Assembly: GCF_027594865.1 (NCBI RefSeq)
Contig: NZ_CP089391.1
Coordinates: forward strand, 5,424,501 to 5,488,500
Reading direction: 5' to 3'
DNA length: 64,000 bases
Origin: Bradyrhizobium xenonodulans
GTDB taxonomy: Bacteria; Pseudomonadota; Alphaproteobacteria; Rhizobiales; Xanthobacteraceae
Both the position numbers and the translations under genes were made by a program. Each line of letters begins with the position of its first letter. Positions within the stretch are counted from its first letter, which is position 1. Positions 1 through 10,790 of this stretch are shown in pieces. The notes beneath the pieces are model-generated. The model searched no databases. It had not been told where the DNA came from and saw only the letters and a list, made by a program, of their open reading frames with translations.

Positions 1-872
1 AGCCCGACGCCGCCGGCAATGCAGACGTCGCCGCAGCCCGTCTCGGCGATGGCGGAGCGGATCACCTCGGTGGTGACGATCTCGAGTTGCTTCTGGCCGC
101 TGGCGGCGATGTTCGTCATCCGCTGGTCGAGCGGCGCGCCGCGCAGCCGCCGCGGGCCAAGGATCTCCTCCATCTTCTCGGTGAAGATGCGCTCCTGGCG
201 CGTGGAGAAATCGCTGGTGAAGACATCGGCGTCACGCCTGCGCTTGTCGAGTTCGGGATCGAGCTCGTAATTGATGCCCGCCGGGCGCAGCAGCTTGGCG
301 AATTTGTCGAGATATTCGGGACTGCCATAAGACGACAGGCCCATGACTTTGTATTCGTCATTGGTCATCTGATAGCCGAGATACTGGGTCAGCATCCCGT
401 AGTAGAGACCGAGGCTGTTGTGGCGGCCGAACCGCGTCAGCACGCGGAAGTCGTTGCCGCGCGCATGGGCGACGAGGCCGGCGCTGGAATCGCCCGAGAA
501 GTCGAAGCAGGCCACCGTCGCCTCGGAAAATCCGGAGCCGTAGAACGAGCTTGCGGCGTGACAGAGATGGTGGTCGTAGAGCTCGATCTTCGGGCTGTGG
601 CCGAACTGATATTTGAAGTATTCGGTCAGGCGCTGCGTGTAGTTGGTGTAGGTCTTCAACGGCGAGCAGATCCAGTCGACGTCGCGCATGGTGATGCCGG
701 CCTGCTTCAGGCAGAAGCCGATCGCCCCGCGCGGCAGCTCGCCGCGCGCGTGCTTGGCCAGCGTGAAACGCTCCTCCTCGGCCGCCGCGATCAGCTCCCC
801 GTCACGCAACAGCACCGCCGCGCCATCATGATGGCCGTGCTTGATCCCCGAACTGATTCCGATCACATACAT
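1..872 (-). CDS. NodU/CmcH-family carbamoyltransferase, N-terminal part (cut by window edge)
   Basis: Reverse-strand reading frame open from an ATG at 872 to the left edge, giving about 290 residues; the family is usually near 600, so the C-terminal carbamoyltransferase half lies outside. The start MYVIGISSGIKHGHHDGAA, an EEERF block near residues 32-36, the signature DHHLCHAAS at 100-108 followed by SFYGSGF, and DFSGDSS near 126-132 are typical of the family's ASKHA-type N-terminal domain. Family members move a carbamoyl group from carbamoyl phosphate to a hydroxyl of a sugar or antibiotic. Next to polysaccharide genes the likely substrate is a surface glycan sugar, which is inference. Overlapping forward-strand reading frames are shadows. 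Confidence 0.9.
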   Translation of the reverse strand, partial: MYVIGISSGIKHGHHDGAAVLLRDGELIAAAEEERFTLAKHARGELPRGAIGFCLKQAGITMRDVDWICSPLKTYTNYTQRLTEYFKYQFGHSPKIELYDHHLCHAASSFYGSGFSEATVACFDFSGDSSAGLVAHARGNDFRVLTRFGRHNSLGLYYGMLTQYLGYQMTNDEYKVMGLSSYGSPEYLDKFAKLLRPAGINYELDPELDKRRRDADVFTSDFSTRQERIFTEKMEEILGPRRLRGAPLDQRMTNIAASGQKQLEIVTTEVIRSAIAETGCGDVCIAGGVG

Positions 873-911
873 GCGTTCATACCTCTGGGGCGCGTTCTAT
901 AGGAACCGCAG

Positions 912-3071
912 TCATTTGTGAATTGGCGTAGCGCCTGCGCCGCAATCGATCGTGCGCGCCTCGGTTGGCGTCGCAAGGACGAACACCGTACGCAACCCCC
1001 ACCGAGTTGCGCGGCTACACAGCTCCTCGTCCGTCGTTGGCTGGGACACAGAGTCGGGCCCGTAGGAGGGAAAGCCGTAATTGGGCTCGTTGCGGCACTC
1101 GGGTGCTATTGGACTGAGTCCTCTGATCATCGGCGCGCCGAGCAGCGCAGGAATGAACAGCGAGCCAGTGCGGCAATCCCGGAGGTGCGACCAGAACGGC
1201 ACGTTTTCCGGCGGAATGAATACGGCGCTGCGCGGGGTTTCGGCAAGTCCGGCGTCGAGCAGCGTCTTGATCGACTGTGCACGCGGCAAGCGAGCCACGT
1301 CGGCTGCGAACGCGCGGCGTGTCCCGCTGACCGGGAACAGAAGCGTGTCGAGGCGACGCCGCGTCGATCCCCCCACATCGGTGGCGCTCCCGAAATAACC
1401 GCTCGTGCGATGCGCGAGATCTGCCAACGCCTCGCCGACGACGATGGGACTTCTGATTTTCTGGGGCGTATCGAGCGTCGCGAGCACGAGGGCGGCAACG
1501 AGGAGCTCCGGCCTGAACAGGTTCGGCACCTTGCCCTCAAGCCAGGGGCCGGCATAGGCGACGACGAAGACGACCGCGGCGAGCGCCCCGACGTGGATGA
1601 AGTAGTAGGCCGAGCCGCCGGTGATCGCCAGCAGCAGGCTCGGCGTGCTGGCCGCGAACGCCATGATTGCAAACGACTCGGCGCAGAGACGGTCGGCGCG
1701 CTGTCCAGCGATCCACACCGCGACGGCGACACACAGCAACACGATGTTCGAGACGAGCATCGGCCAGCCCGCCTCGGGATATTCGTTCATGATGCTGAAC
1801 GGATCGATCATCTCCAGGCGTCCACCCATCGCCCTGACGATGACCCACGCTCCCACCGCAGCCAGCACAACAGCCGCGGCTGCGGAGACCCACAGCGTCA
1901 TCGGCCTCAGGCCGATCTGGCGGAGCAGCAAGTATCCGGCAGCAGGCAGGAACACGACGCCCACCGACACTTTCGACGCCTCCATCAGCAATCCCGCGGC
2001 GGCAACGCTCGCGGCCTGAACGCAGAGTCTGCGGCGGCTCGAGGTTCTCGAGATTTCCGCGAGCAGCGGCACGCTCAGCAGAAAGATGATGATCGCAAGG
2101 AAGTAGGATTCGGAGATCAGGTAGGACGATACGTTCCACATCTCCGTCAAGGACAGCAGCAACAGCGGTGCAAGCACGACAAGTGCACCGGAGCGGAGCC
2201 GCTCGCCCTGCGGCCTCAGCAAGTAGACTGCCCAAAAAAGGCTGAAGAACAGCAGGGGCACGGCGACGATTTGCGCGCCGATGTAATAGGCGTTGAACGT
2301 GCCGGCGCCGAGCCACAATCCGAGGCAGCCGAGCCAGATGTGCGACAGGAAGTGATAGGCGATCGGCACGAGACCATCGATGCCTGTGCTGAGCGCCCCC
2401 TGCTTCACCAGCATGTTGGCGATCGCAGCATGAAACAACGTATCGAGGTTCTCGACGCCAACGATCGCCTGCTCCGGCGACAGCACGGTGGCGAGGCCGC
2501 GGGAGTTGATCAGCATGAAATAGCCAAGGCCGGCCAGGCCCCCGAGGCTCACCGCCGGCAGCTTCTGGCGCGACGTCATCGCGCGTGCCGCCAAGGCGTT
2601 CTGCCGGATGCCAAAGGCAAGAAGCACGAGCAGGACCGGATCGATGACGAGGTCAGCGGCCCGCCCGAGCAGCAAGGCGAGGCAGGGCAGAAACAGCGTC
2701 GCCAATCCCGCCATCAAGACGCCTGCATAAGATCCGCCGCGCCGCTCCGCGACAGCGCGCATCAGGGTCACGGCAGACACGACCGCGCCGAACAACAGAA
2801 AGGCCTTGGCGAAGACAAGCCAGTGCGGCCCGCCCAGAGGCCCGCGGACGATCGCACAGGTCATGGCCGACACCGCCGACATCGTCAGGGCGAAGACCGT
2901 GACGAACTGGAACGGCCCCGGCGAATCAGCACCCGGGCGTTGGCGCGCCGCTGCGAATGACGGGAACCAGGGATTGAGGAGATCTTCAGCTGCTTGCACG
3001 CACGCCCGTCCCAGGGTGAGGAAATCTAGGGTTCCGCAACCCGGGGGCCCCCGGGGACGAAGTACTCCCAT
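912..3071 (-). CDS. polytopic membrane protein, possible GT-C-type glycosyltransferase
   Basis: A frame of up to 719 residues with about a dozen hydrophobic segments in the first 500 residues and a soluble C-terminal part of roughly 170 residues (from about DTPQKIRSP onward). The size and the layout, a membrane body with a C-terminal extracytoplasmic domain, resemble GT-C glycosyltransferases or oligosaccharyl-type transferases using lipid-linked sugars, but I see no decisive motif. The first 55 residues of the longest frame are not hydrophobic. The true start may be a GTG at residue 26 or lie just before the first membrane segment (near 2880-2960). It runs in the same direction as the carbamoyltransferase, about 40 bases upstream of it, so the two may be co-transcribed. 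The long forward-strand frame at 918-2960 is antisense shadow. Confidence 0.7.
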   Translation of the reverse strand: MGVLRPRGPPGCGTLDFLTLGRACVQAAEDLLNPWFPSFAAARQRPGADSPGPFQFVTVFALTMSAVSAMTCAIVRGPLGGPHWLVFAKAFLLFGAVVSAVTLMRAVAERRGGSYAGVLMAGLATLFLPCLALLLGRAADLVIDPVLLVLLAFGIRQNALAARAMTSRQKLPAVSLGGLAGLGYFMLINSRGLATVLSPEQAIVGVENLDTLFHAAIANMLVKQGALSTGIDGLVPIAYHFLSHIWLGCLGLWLGAGTFNAYYIGAQIVAVPLLFFSLFWAVYLLRPQGERLRSGALVVLAPLLLLSLTEMWNVSSYLISESYFLAIIIFLLSVPLLAEISRTSSRRRLCVQAASVAAAGLLMEASKVSVGVVFLPAAGYLLLRQIGLRPMTLWVSAAAAVVLAAVGAWVIVRAMGGRLEMIDPFSIMNEYPEAGWPMLVSNIVLLCVAVAVWIAGQRADRLCAESFAIMAFAASTPSLLLAITGGSAYYFIHVGALAAVVFVVAYAGPWLEGKVPNLFRPELLVAALVLATLDTPQKIRSPIVVGEALADLAHRTSGYFGSATDVGGSTRRRLDTLLFPVSGTRRAFAADVARLPRAQSIKTLLDAGLAETPRSAVFIPPENVPFWSHLRDCRTGSLFIPALLGAPMIRGLSPIAPECRNEPNYGFPSYGPDSVSQPTTDEELCSRATRWGLRTVFVLATPTEARTIDCGAGATPIHK

Positions 3072-3340
3072 ATCGCCCCATGACGGTCCAGCGGCGGCCT
3101 GCCGCTAGCACGCAAGGCCGGCGTCCGCCACCGCCGGAAACCTTGCATGATGTTGCCCCGTGCCGTATCTAGCAACTCCCGGACGAGGTTGACCGAGCAG
3201 CTCGTCGCGGACATAAGGGCTGGAAATACCTTCGGTTTTTCGACCCGCCAACGGGGGCAGACGCAGCATCGGCAGAAAGCCCGTGTGAGCATTCGCCGAG
3301 ATCACCACCTGCTCTCCCCGGCGATCTCCGCCTGACATGG

Positions 3341-4045
3341 ATGAACGTTGATTCGATGAACGCCTCGCCTGGCAAGCAGAGCATTGCGGCACTGGTTCCG
3401 CTGCGCGGGGGGTCGAAGTCCATCCCCGGCAAGAACATCAAGCCGTTTTGCGGCCAGCCGCTCTGCGCGTGGACGCTGAGGGCGCTACTCGACTGCGACT
3501 TGATCTCGCGGGTCTTCGTGTCGACCGACAGCGAGGAAATCGCCGCGGTGGTGAGGTCCGTCGACGCCCGGATCCTCATCCACCCCCGCCCCACGCATCT
3601 GGCGGCCGACAACTCCACCACCGAAGAGGCGATCTACGACCTGACCGCGTCCTGCGACATCACGGAAAAATATTTGATCACCGCGCAGGCGACGAGCCCG
3701 CAGACGACCCGCCGCGACGTGGCGAGCGCCATCTCCCATCTCCTCGCCAGCGGCGCCGATTCGCTCGTCACTTGCGTCAGGACGCGGCGGTTCTTCTGGA
3801 ATGACGACGGTACGCCGATCAACTACGATCCGTCGAGACGACCGCTGCGTCAGCAATGGAACGGCACCCTGATGGAGAACGGCGCATTCTACATTTCGAC
3901 CGTGGAGCGGCTGCGCGGCGGCAGCGCGCGCCTTCACGGCAAGATCGCCGTCTACGAAATGGATGAGAGCACGAGCATAGAACTCGACGAGCTGTCCGAC
4001 TGGGAAGCGCTCGAAGCCACGTTCCGCAGGAACATCGCAGGATGA
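3341..4045 (+). CDS. acylneuraminate cytidylyltransferase family protein (NeuA-like)
   Basis: A 234-residue protein with the nucleotide-binding signature of CMP-sugar synthetases, VPLRGGSKSIPGKNIKPF at about residues 19-36, then VSTDSEEI near 65. The family activates a 2-keto-3-deoxy sugar (sialic, legionaminic, pseudaminic or Kdo type) with CTP. Its stop overlaps the start of the next gene by four bases (ATGA at 4042-4045), so it is translationally coupled to a NeuB-like synthase and presumably activates that enzyme's product. It differs from the second cytidylyltransferase of this window (9440-10129, PseF), suggesting a distinct nonulosonate. An ATG at 3356 is an alternative start. Confidence 0.88.
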   Translation: MNVDSMNASPGKQSIAALVPLRGGSKSIPGKNIKPFCGQPLCAWTLRALLDCDLISRVFVSTDSEEIAAVVRSVDARILIHPRPTHLAADNSTTEEAIYDLTASCDITEKYLITAQATSPQTTRRDVASAISHLLASGADSLVTCVRTRRFFWNDDGTPINYDPSRRPLRQQWNGTLMENGAFYISTVERLRGGSARLHGKIAVYEMDESTSIELDELSDWEALEATFRRNIAG

Positions 4046-6294
4046 TCATCGACAGAGACCTCCAGAGCTATCTGGTGCACGAGGACGCCTCCATCCAGGA
4101 GGCGGCGAGCAAAGTCGCGGCGAACCGGCGCGAGATCGTGTTCTGCGTCGACGGCAGCGGCCGGCTGCTCGGCAGTCTCTCGAACGGCGACATCATCCGC
4201 TGGATCGGCGCAGGCGCCGCCTCGGGCGTGCAGGCCGCGGTCGGCGACCTCTGCAACCGGCGCGTCCGCAGCGCCGTCGCCGGCGACCGTGAGACCGCCA
4301 ACCGCCTGCTGCGCGATGTGCTCTACGTGCCGCTGGTCGACGCCGAGCGGCACGTCGTCGGCGTCGCCCGCCAGCGTCATCCCGGCGAGGGCATCAGGAT
4401 CGGCGGCCGCACCATCGCGGAAGAGAATCCGACCTTCCTGATCGCGGAGATCGGCAACAACCACAATGGCAGCCTGGACGCCGCCTTCGCCCTGATCAAG
4501 GCGGCGGCGGAGGCCGGCGCCGATGCCGCCAAATTCCAGATGCGCGACATGTCCGGCCTCTACGGCAAGCGGGCGAAGGGACAGAGCGAGGACCTCGGCA
4601 CCGAATACGTGCTCGACCTGCTCGACCGCTTTCAGCTCAGCGACGAGGACCTCTATCGCTGCTTCGACTATTCGGCCTCGCTCGGAATGGAGCCGCTCTG
4701 CACCGCCTTCGACGTCAACAGCGCGGACAAATGCCGCGCTTACGGATTGAAGGCGATCAAGACCGCGTCCGCCGACCTCACCAATCACGAGCTGCTCCAG
4801 CACATCGTCGACCAGCGAATCCCGATCATCTGCTCCACCGGCATGTCGACCGAGGACGAGATTCGCGAGACGGTGAAGCTGCTCCAGACCTCGGGCGCGG
4901 AGTACGTCATGCTCCACTGCAACTCGACCTATCCGGCGCCGTTCCGCGACATCAATCTGAAATACATGCTGCGCCTCCAGGAGCTCTGCGAGAGCGTCGT
5001 CGGATATTCCGGGCACGAGCGCGACGTCTTCGTGTCGGTTGCGGCCGTGGCGATGGGCGGACGCCTGGTCGAGAAGCATTTCACGCTGGCGCGCGACCAG
5101 GAAGGCAACGACCACAAGGTCAGCCTGCTGCCGCACGAATTCAAGCGCCTGGTCGAAGGCGTGCGCCAGGTCGAGGACTCCCTCGGCAGCGCCCTGCCCC
5201 GCATCCTCAGCCAGGGCGAGAAGGCCAACCGCATCAGCCTCGGCAAATCGATCTTCGCCATCGACGTCATCGCAGCCGGTGCGACGATCACGCGGGAGAT
5301 GATCGAGATCCGCAGCCCGGGCCAGGGGCTGTCACCGAATCGCATCGACGAGGTGGTCGGACGGAAGGCGCCGCGCGCGATCCCGGCCCAGACGCCGCTC
5401 TATCCATCCGACATCTCGGATCTCGGCGAGCTCACGGCCGGCGGACAGATCAATTTCCGCCGCCCCTGGGGCGTTCCGGTGCGCCATCGCGACGCCGACA
5501 AGCTGATCGCGACGATCAACCCGGACTTCGTCGAGTTTCATCTCAGCTATCGCGACCTCGGCATCAACGATTCCGACTTCCTTGCCGACAGCTATCCGTG
5601 TGGCCTGATCGTGCATGCGCCGGAGCTGTTCGAGGGCGACCACGTGCTCGACCTGACGATACCGGACGACGACTATCGCACGCGCTCGATCGCGGAGATG
5701 AAGCGCGTCATCGCCAAGACCAAGGCGCTGGCGCAGCGTTTTCGCAACGACGGCCCGGTCGGCATCATCTGCAACGTCGGCGGCTTCTCGTCCACACGCT
5801 TCCTGACTGCGGAAGAGCGGGCGGTTCGCGAAGCCCATTTGCGTGCCAGCGTCCGTGAGCTCGCCGATCCCGCGGTCGAGCTCTGGCCGCAGACCATGCC
5901 GCCCTATCCCTGGCATTTCGGCGGCCAGCGCTATCACAATCTGTTCGTCTCCAGCGACGACATCGTGCGCAGCTGCCGCGAGCTCGGGTTGCGCATCTGC
6001 TTCGACACCTCGCATTCCCAGCTCGCCTGCACCGAGAATCGCTGGTCGTTCGACGAGTTCATGGAGGCGATCGGCTCGCTGGTCGCTCATGTTCACATGG
6101 GCGACGCCCGCGGCGTCGACGGCGAGGGCCTCCAGATCGGCGAAGGCGAGATCGACTTCGGCAACGTGTTCCGGGTGCTGAACCGGCAGGCGCCGCAAGC
6201 CTCGTTCATCCCGGAAATCTGGCAGGGACACGAGAACGACGGCGAAGGATTTCGCATCGCGCTGCAGCGATTGTCGAGCTTCGAGGACCGCTAG
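4042..6294 (+). CDS. CBS-NeuB-SAF-TIM-barrel fusion: nonulosonic acid synthase with added domains
   Basis: A 750-residue multidomain protein. Residues 1-120 look like a pair of CBS repeats (EIVFCVDGSGRLLGSLSNGDII, then VLYVPLVDAERHVVGV). Residues about 125-365 are a NeuB-type synthase barrel (FLIAEIGNNHNGSLDAAF, AAKFQMRDM, IKTASADLTN, ICSTGMSTEDEI, VGYSGHE, VEKHFTLAR). Residues about 385-445 are the SAF/antifreeze-like domain (SIFAIDVIAAGATITREMI, with PGQGLSPN). Residues about 455-750 resemble a xylose-isomerase-like/AP-endonuclease-2 TIM barrel (ICFDTSHSQLAC, HVHMGDARG, FIPEIWQGH). NeuB enzymes condense phosphoenolpyruvate with an N-acylhexosamine. The roles of the CBS and C-terminal barrel are not known to me; an isomerase or epimerase step on the hexosamine precursor would fit, since no separate hydrolysing epimerase lies beside it. 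It is coupled to the upstream cytidylyltransferase. Confidence 0.88.
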   Translation: MIIDRDLQSYLVHEDASIQEAASKVAANRREIVFCVDGSGRLLGSLSNGDIIRWIGAGAASGVQAAVGDLCNRRVRSAVAGDRETANRLLRDVLYVPLVDAERHVVGVARQRHPGEGIRIGGRTIAEENPTFLIAEIGNNHNGSLDAAFALIKAAAEAGADAAKFQMRDMSGLYGKRAKGQSEDLGTEYVLDLLDRFQLSDEDLYRCFDYSASLGMEPLCTAFDVNSADKCRAYGLKAIKTASADLTNHELLQHIVDQRIPIICSTGMSTEDEIRETVKLLQTSGAEYVMLHCNSTYPAPFRDINLKYMLRLQELCESVVGYSGHERDVFVSVAAVAMGGRLVEKHFTLARDQEGNDHKVSLLPHEFKRLVEGVRQVEDSLGSALPRILSQGEKANRISLGKSIFAIDVIAAGATITREMIEIRSPGQGLSPNRIDEVVGRKAPRAIPAQTPLYPSDISDLGELTAGGQINFRRPWGVPVRHRDADKLIATINPDFVEFHLSYRDLGINDSDFLADSYPCGLIVHAPELFEGDHVLDLTIPDDDYRTRSIAEMKRVIAKTKALAQRFRNDGPVGIICNVGGFSSTRFLTAEERAVREAHLRASVRELADPAVELWPQTMPPYPWHFGGQRYHNLFVSSDDIVRSCRELGLRICFDTSHSQLACTENRWSFDEFMEAIGSLVAHVHMGDARGVDGEGLQIGEGEIDFGNVFRVLNRQAPQASFIPEIWQGHENDGEGFRIALQRLSSFEDR

Positions 6295-6395
6295 AGCATG
6301 ATCCGGAAAAGTGCGAAGCGGTTTTCCGAAAAGATCATGCTCAAACAACAACCTAAAGAGCGATGACGATTCATCGTAATCTCATCGCGCTTTAG
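6292..6395. repeat. intergenic palindromic repeat of Rhizobiales type
   Basis: Directly after the synthase stop there are two imperfect stem-loops. The first has arms GAGCATGATCCGGAAAA and TTTTCCGAAAAGATCATGCTC (6294-6343). The second has arms AAAGAGCGATGA and TCATCGCGCTTTA (about 6355-6395). I recognise this compound element as a frequent intergenic repeat in Bradyrhizobium and relatives. It lies between two genes whose 3' ends converge, so it could also act as a bidirectional terminator; that is inference. Confidence 0.75.
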
Positions 6396-6398
6396 AAT

Positions 6399-7070
6399 TC
6401 ACTCGGGCTTCGGTCCAACCGGACTGAAGTGGTAATAGCTCGAATAGCTCCAGAGGTCGCTGAACTTCATGCCCTTGCTGGTAATGAAGCCGGCTGCAGC
6501 GATATAGCCCTTTCCCTTGCGCACCAGTTTCAGGCCGGCGCGATTGATAAGAGATTGCATCACCGAAGAGGGAAACAGCGAGATGTGGCCGAATTCACCG
6601 GGACGCTCTGTGCGATAGCGGTAGCTGTTGCCCGTCAGCAGCCAGCTTACTCTTTGGAATACGTTCGTGCAGTTCGGCACCGTGACGTAGAGTGAGCCCG
6701 TATCGGTCAACAGCTCCCGCATTGACCGTATGACTTTGGCCGGGCGCTCGAGATGCTCCAGCGTGTCCGAGCACACGATGAGCTCGAACTTTGAATCGAC
6801 CACGTCCTCCAGCCTCTGCTCGTTGAGATCGACCTGCTTGTAGGAAGAAACCGAATTTGGAATAAGGGAAGAAGCGGCACCCCAGTCGACACCATGAACC
6901 TCGGGGAACCCGGCTTCCCTCATCAGCTTGGCGAGATATCCAGGTCCGCAACCGACATCGAGGACCTTGCCGACGAAACCGGGCTGTTCTTCCTTAATGA
7001 ATTCGACAAGATCTTGATGCCGCCGAAGCTGCGGAAATGCGTTCGGACTGCTCTTTATCCGTTCAATCAT
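6399..7070 (-). CDS. class I SAM-dependent methyltransferase
   Basis: A 223-residue protein with the SAM-binding motif I VLDVGCGPGYLAKLM (about residues 36-50), an acidic motif II region GVDWG, and motif CSDTLEHLERP near the middle, followed by SLYVTVPN. This is the Methyltransf_11/UbiE-like arrangement. Found inside a glycan island it may methylate a sugar hydroxyl, but sequence alone does not identify the substrate. It stands alone on the minus strand between the nonulosonate synthase and pseB, converging on the repeat at 6292-6395. Confidence 0.85.
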   Translation of the reverse strand: MIERIKSSPNAFPQLRRHQDLVEFIKEEQPGFVGKVLDVGCGPGYLAKLMREAGFPEVHGVDWGAASSLIPNSVSSYKQVDLNEQRLEDVVDSKFELIVCSDTLEHLERPAKVIRSMRELLTDTGSLYVTVPNCTNVFQRVSWLLTGNSYRYRTERPGEFGHISLFPSSVMQSLINRAGLKLVRKGKGYIAAAGFITSKGMKFSDLWSYSSYYHFSPVGPKPE

Positions 7071-7218
7071 GCTCGACCCGGCCGGTTAACCTCCCCAATA
7101 TCTAATCAAACTCCCCACCGGTTGAAAGTGCGATTTGTCCGGCTCAAGATGGCCGGTCCGGGCCACTTCTTCCCGCGTGGAGATTCCATGCCTAGACGGC
7201 TTCGAATGTCTATGGTAA

Positions 7219-9439
<2,221 letters not shown>

Positions 9440-9443
<4 letters not shown>

Positions 9444-10129
9444 AGATCGCGGTCATCCCGGCCCGCGGCGGCAGCAAGCGCATCCCGCGCAAGAACATCC
9501 GGCCATTCTGCGGCAAGCCCATCATCGCCTATTCGATCGAGGCGGCGCAGGCGAGCGGCCTGTTCGACGAGATCATCGTCTCCACTGATGACGCTGAGAT
9601 CGCCGAGGTGGCGCGCCAGTTCGGCGCGACGCTCCCTTTCATGCGGCCGAAGGAGATCGCCGACGACCACACCGGCACCGCCGCGGTCGTCAAGCACGCC
9701 GTCTCCTGGTTCATCGAACGCGGTGACGACGTCACTCATGTCTGCTGCATCTACGCGACTGCGCCACTGATCCAGACGCGCTTCCTGTGCGAGGCCCATG
9801 ACGCCCTCACCGGCTCCGACGCCGCCTACGCGTTCTCGGTGACGAGCTACTCATTTCCGATCCAGCGCGCCTTGCGCGTGACCCCGGCCGGCCGCGTCGA
9901 TCCGTTTCACCCCGAGCATCGCATGACGCGATCGCAGGATCTCGAGCCGGCCTACCACGACGCGGGCCAGTTCTACTGGGGTACCGCCGCGGCGTTTCTG
10001 GAAGATGTCCCGGTCTTCTCAGAGCGTGCCATCGGAATCGTGCTGCCGCGCCACCTCGTGCAGGACATCGACACGGTCGAGGATTGGGAGCAGGCGGAAT
10101 TCATGTTCCGCGCGATCGCCCGGAGTTAA
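9440..10129 (+). CDS. pseF: pseudaminic acid cytidylyltransferase, PseF
   Basis: A 229-residue CMP-sugar synthetase beginning at GTG 9440, which overlaps the pseC stop (GTGA). A longer upstream frame is open but would run through pseC out of frame. The motif VIPARGGSKRIPRKNIRPF sits at residues 5-23 and STDDAEIAEVA near 45-55, as in PseF and NeuA. It activates pseudaminic acid with CTP for transfer by glycosyltransferases. The 3' end overlaps the convergent HAD phosphatase gene by four bases. Confidence 0.93.
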
Positions 10130-10689
10130 CTCCGGGCGGTGAGCAACGGACGGAGGAATGCGGCGAGGTCGCCTTCCCTGAACAGATGTCCCGGTATTCC
10201 CGCGGCAACCGCTGCCTCGATGTCGCGAATGTTGTCGCCGACGAGCAGGCTGCCCTCGATCCGCACCGGCCACGTCTTCAGGCAATCCAGGATCATTCCG
10301 GGGGCCGGCTTGCGCCGGTCGCTCACGCGTCGATAAGCCTCGACCGTGCCTTCCTCGTGGTACGGACAGTACTGGAAGTCGTCGATATGGGCGCCGATCG
10401 CACCCAACTCCCTGTTCATCCAGTCGTGCAGACGGTGGATATCGTCGACACCAAAATACCCTCGGGCGACCCCCGACTGATTGGTGACGACGAAGACGTA
10501 GTAGCCGAGATCATTGCAGAGTTTGACAGCCTCGCGCGCTCCCTGCACCCACTCGAAGTCGTCGATCCTATGCACATAGGCCTTGTCGACGTTGAGCACG
10601 CCATCGCGATCGAGGAATACGGCCGGGCGTCTCGGCCTGTCGTCCGCCGGCTCGCGTCGGGCGTGCCGGGGATCAGCAGGATTTTGCAT
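10126..10689 (-). CDS. HAD-family sugar bisphosphate phosphatase (GmhB-like)
   Basis: About 187 residues from an ATG at 10689; the frame is open up to 10770 and a GTG six bases upstream is also possible. The HAD motif I FLDRDGVLN (D27 nucleophile, D29 acid) and motif II VTNQSGVARGYF, then RKPAPGM and VGDNIRDIEAA, match the histidinol-phosphate/heptose-bisphosphate phosphatase subfamily. GmhB removes the 7-phosphate of heptose 1,7-bisphosphate. Here CPYH is present, but the later Cys-x-Cys zinc pair of GmhB is replaced by S-D-R in YRRVSDRRKP, so the zinc site looks incomplete. No other heptose genes are near. It may dephosphorylate another sugar of this island. Confidence 0.82.
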   Translation of the reverse strand: MQNPADPRHARREPADDRPRRPAVFLDRDGVLNVDKAYVHRIDDFEWVQGAREAVKLCNDLGYYVFVVTNQSGVARGYFGVDDIHRLHDWMNRELGAIGAHIDDFQYCPYHEEGTVEAYRRVSDRRKPAPGMILDCLKTWPVRIEGSLLVGDNIRDIEAAVAAGIPGHLFREGDLAAFLRPLLTARS

Positions 10690-10790
10690 CTTCACGAAGG
10701 CTCCGCCAAAGCATCTGGCACCGAGCTGACCGACCCCGGCCATTTCGCGTGCGCAGGTCGACATCGACAATTCGCAACCGGATCGGCAGG

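Noticed and set aside
918..2960. Long forward-strand open frame of 680 codons
   Set aside because: It lies antisense to the membrane protein, is extremely rich in Arg, Gln, Asp and His, and lacks any domain; typical shadow frame in high-GC DNA.
3952..5136. Reverse-strand frame opposite the fused synthase
   Set aside because: Antisense to a clearly recognised NeuB domain; composition is that of a shadow.
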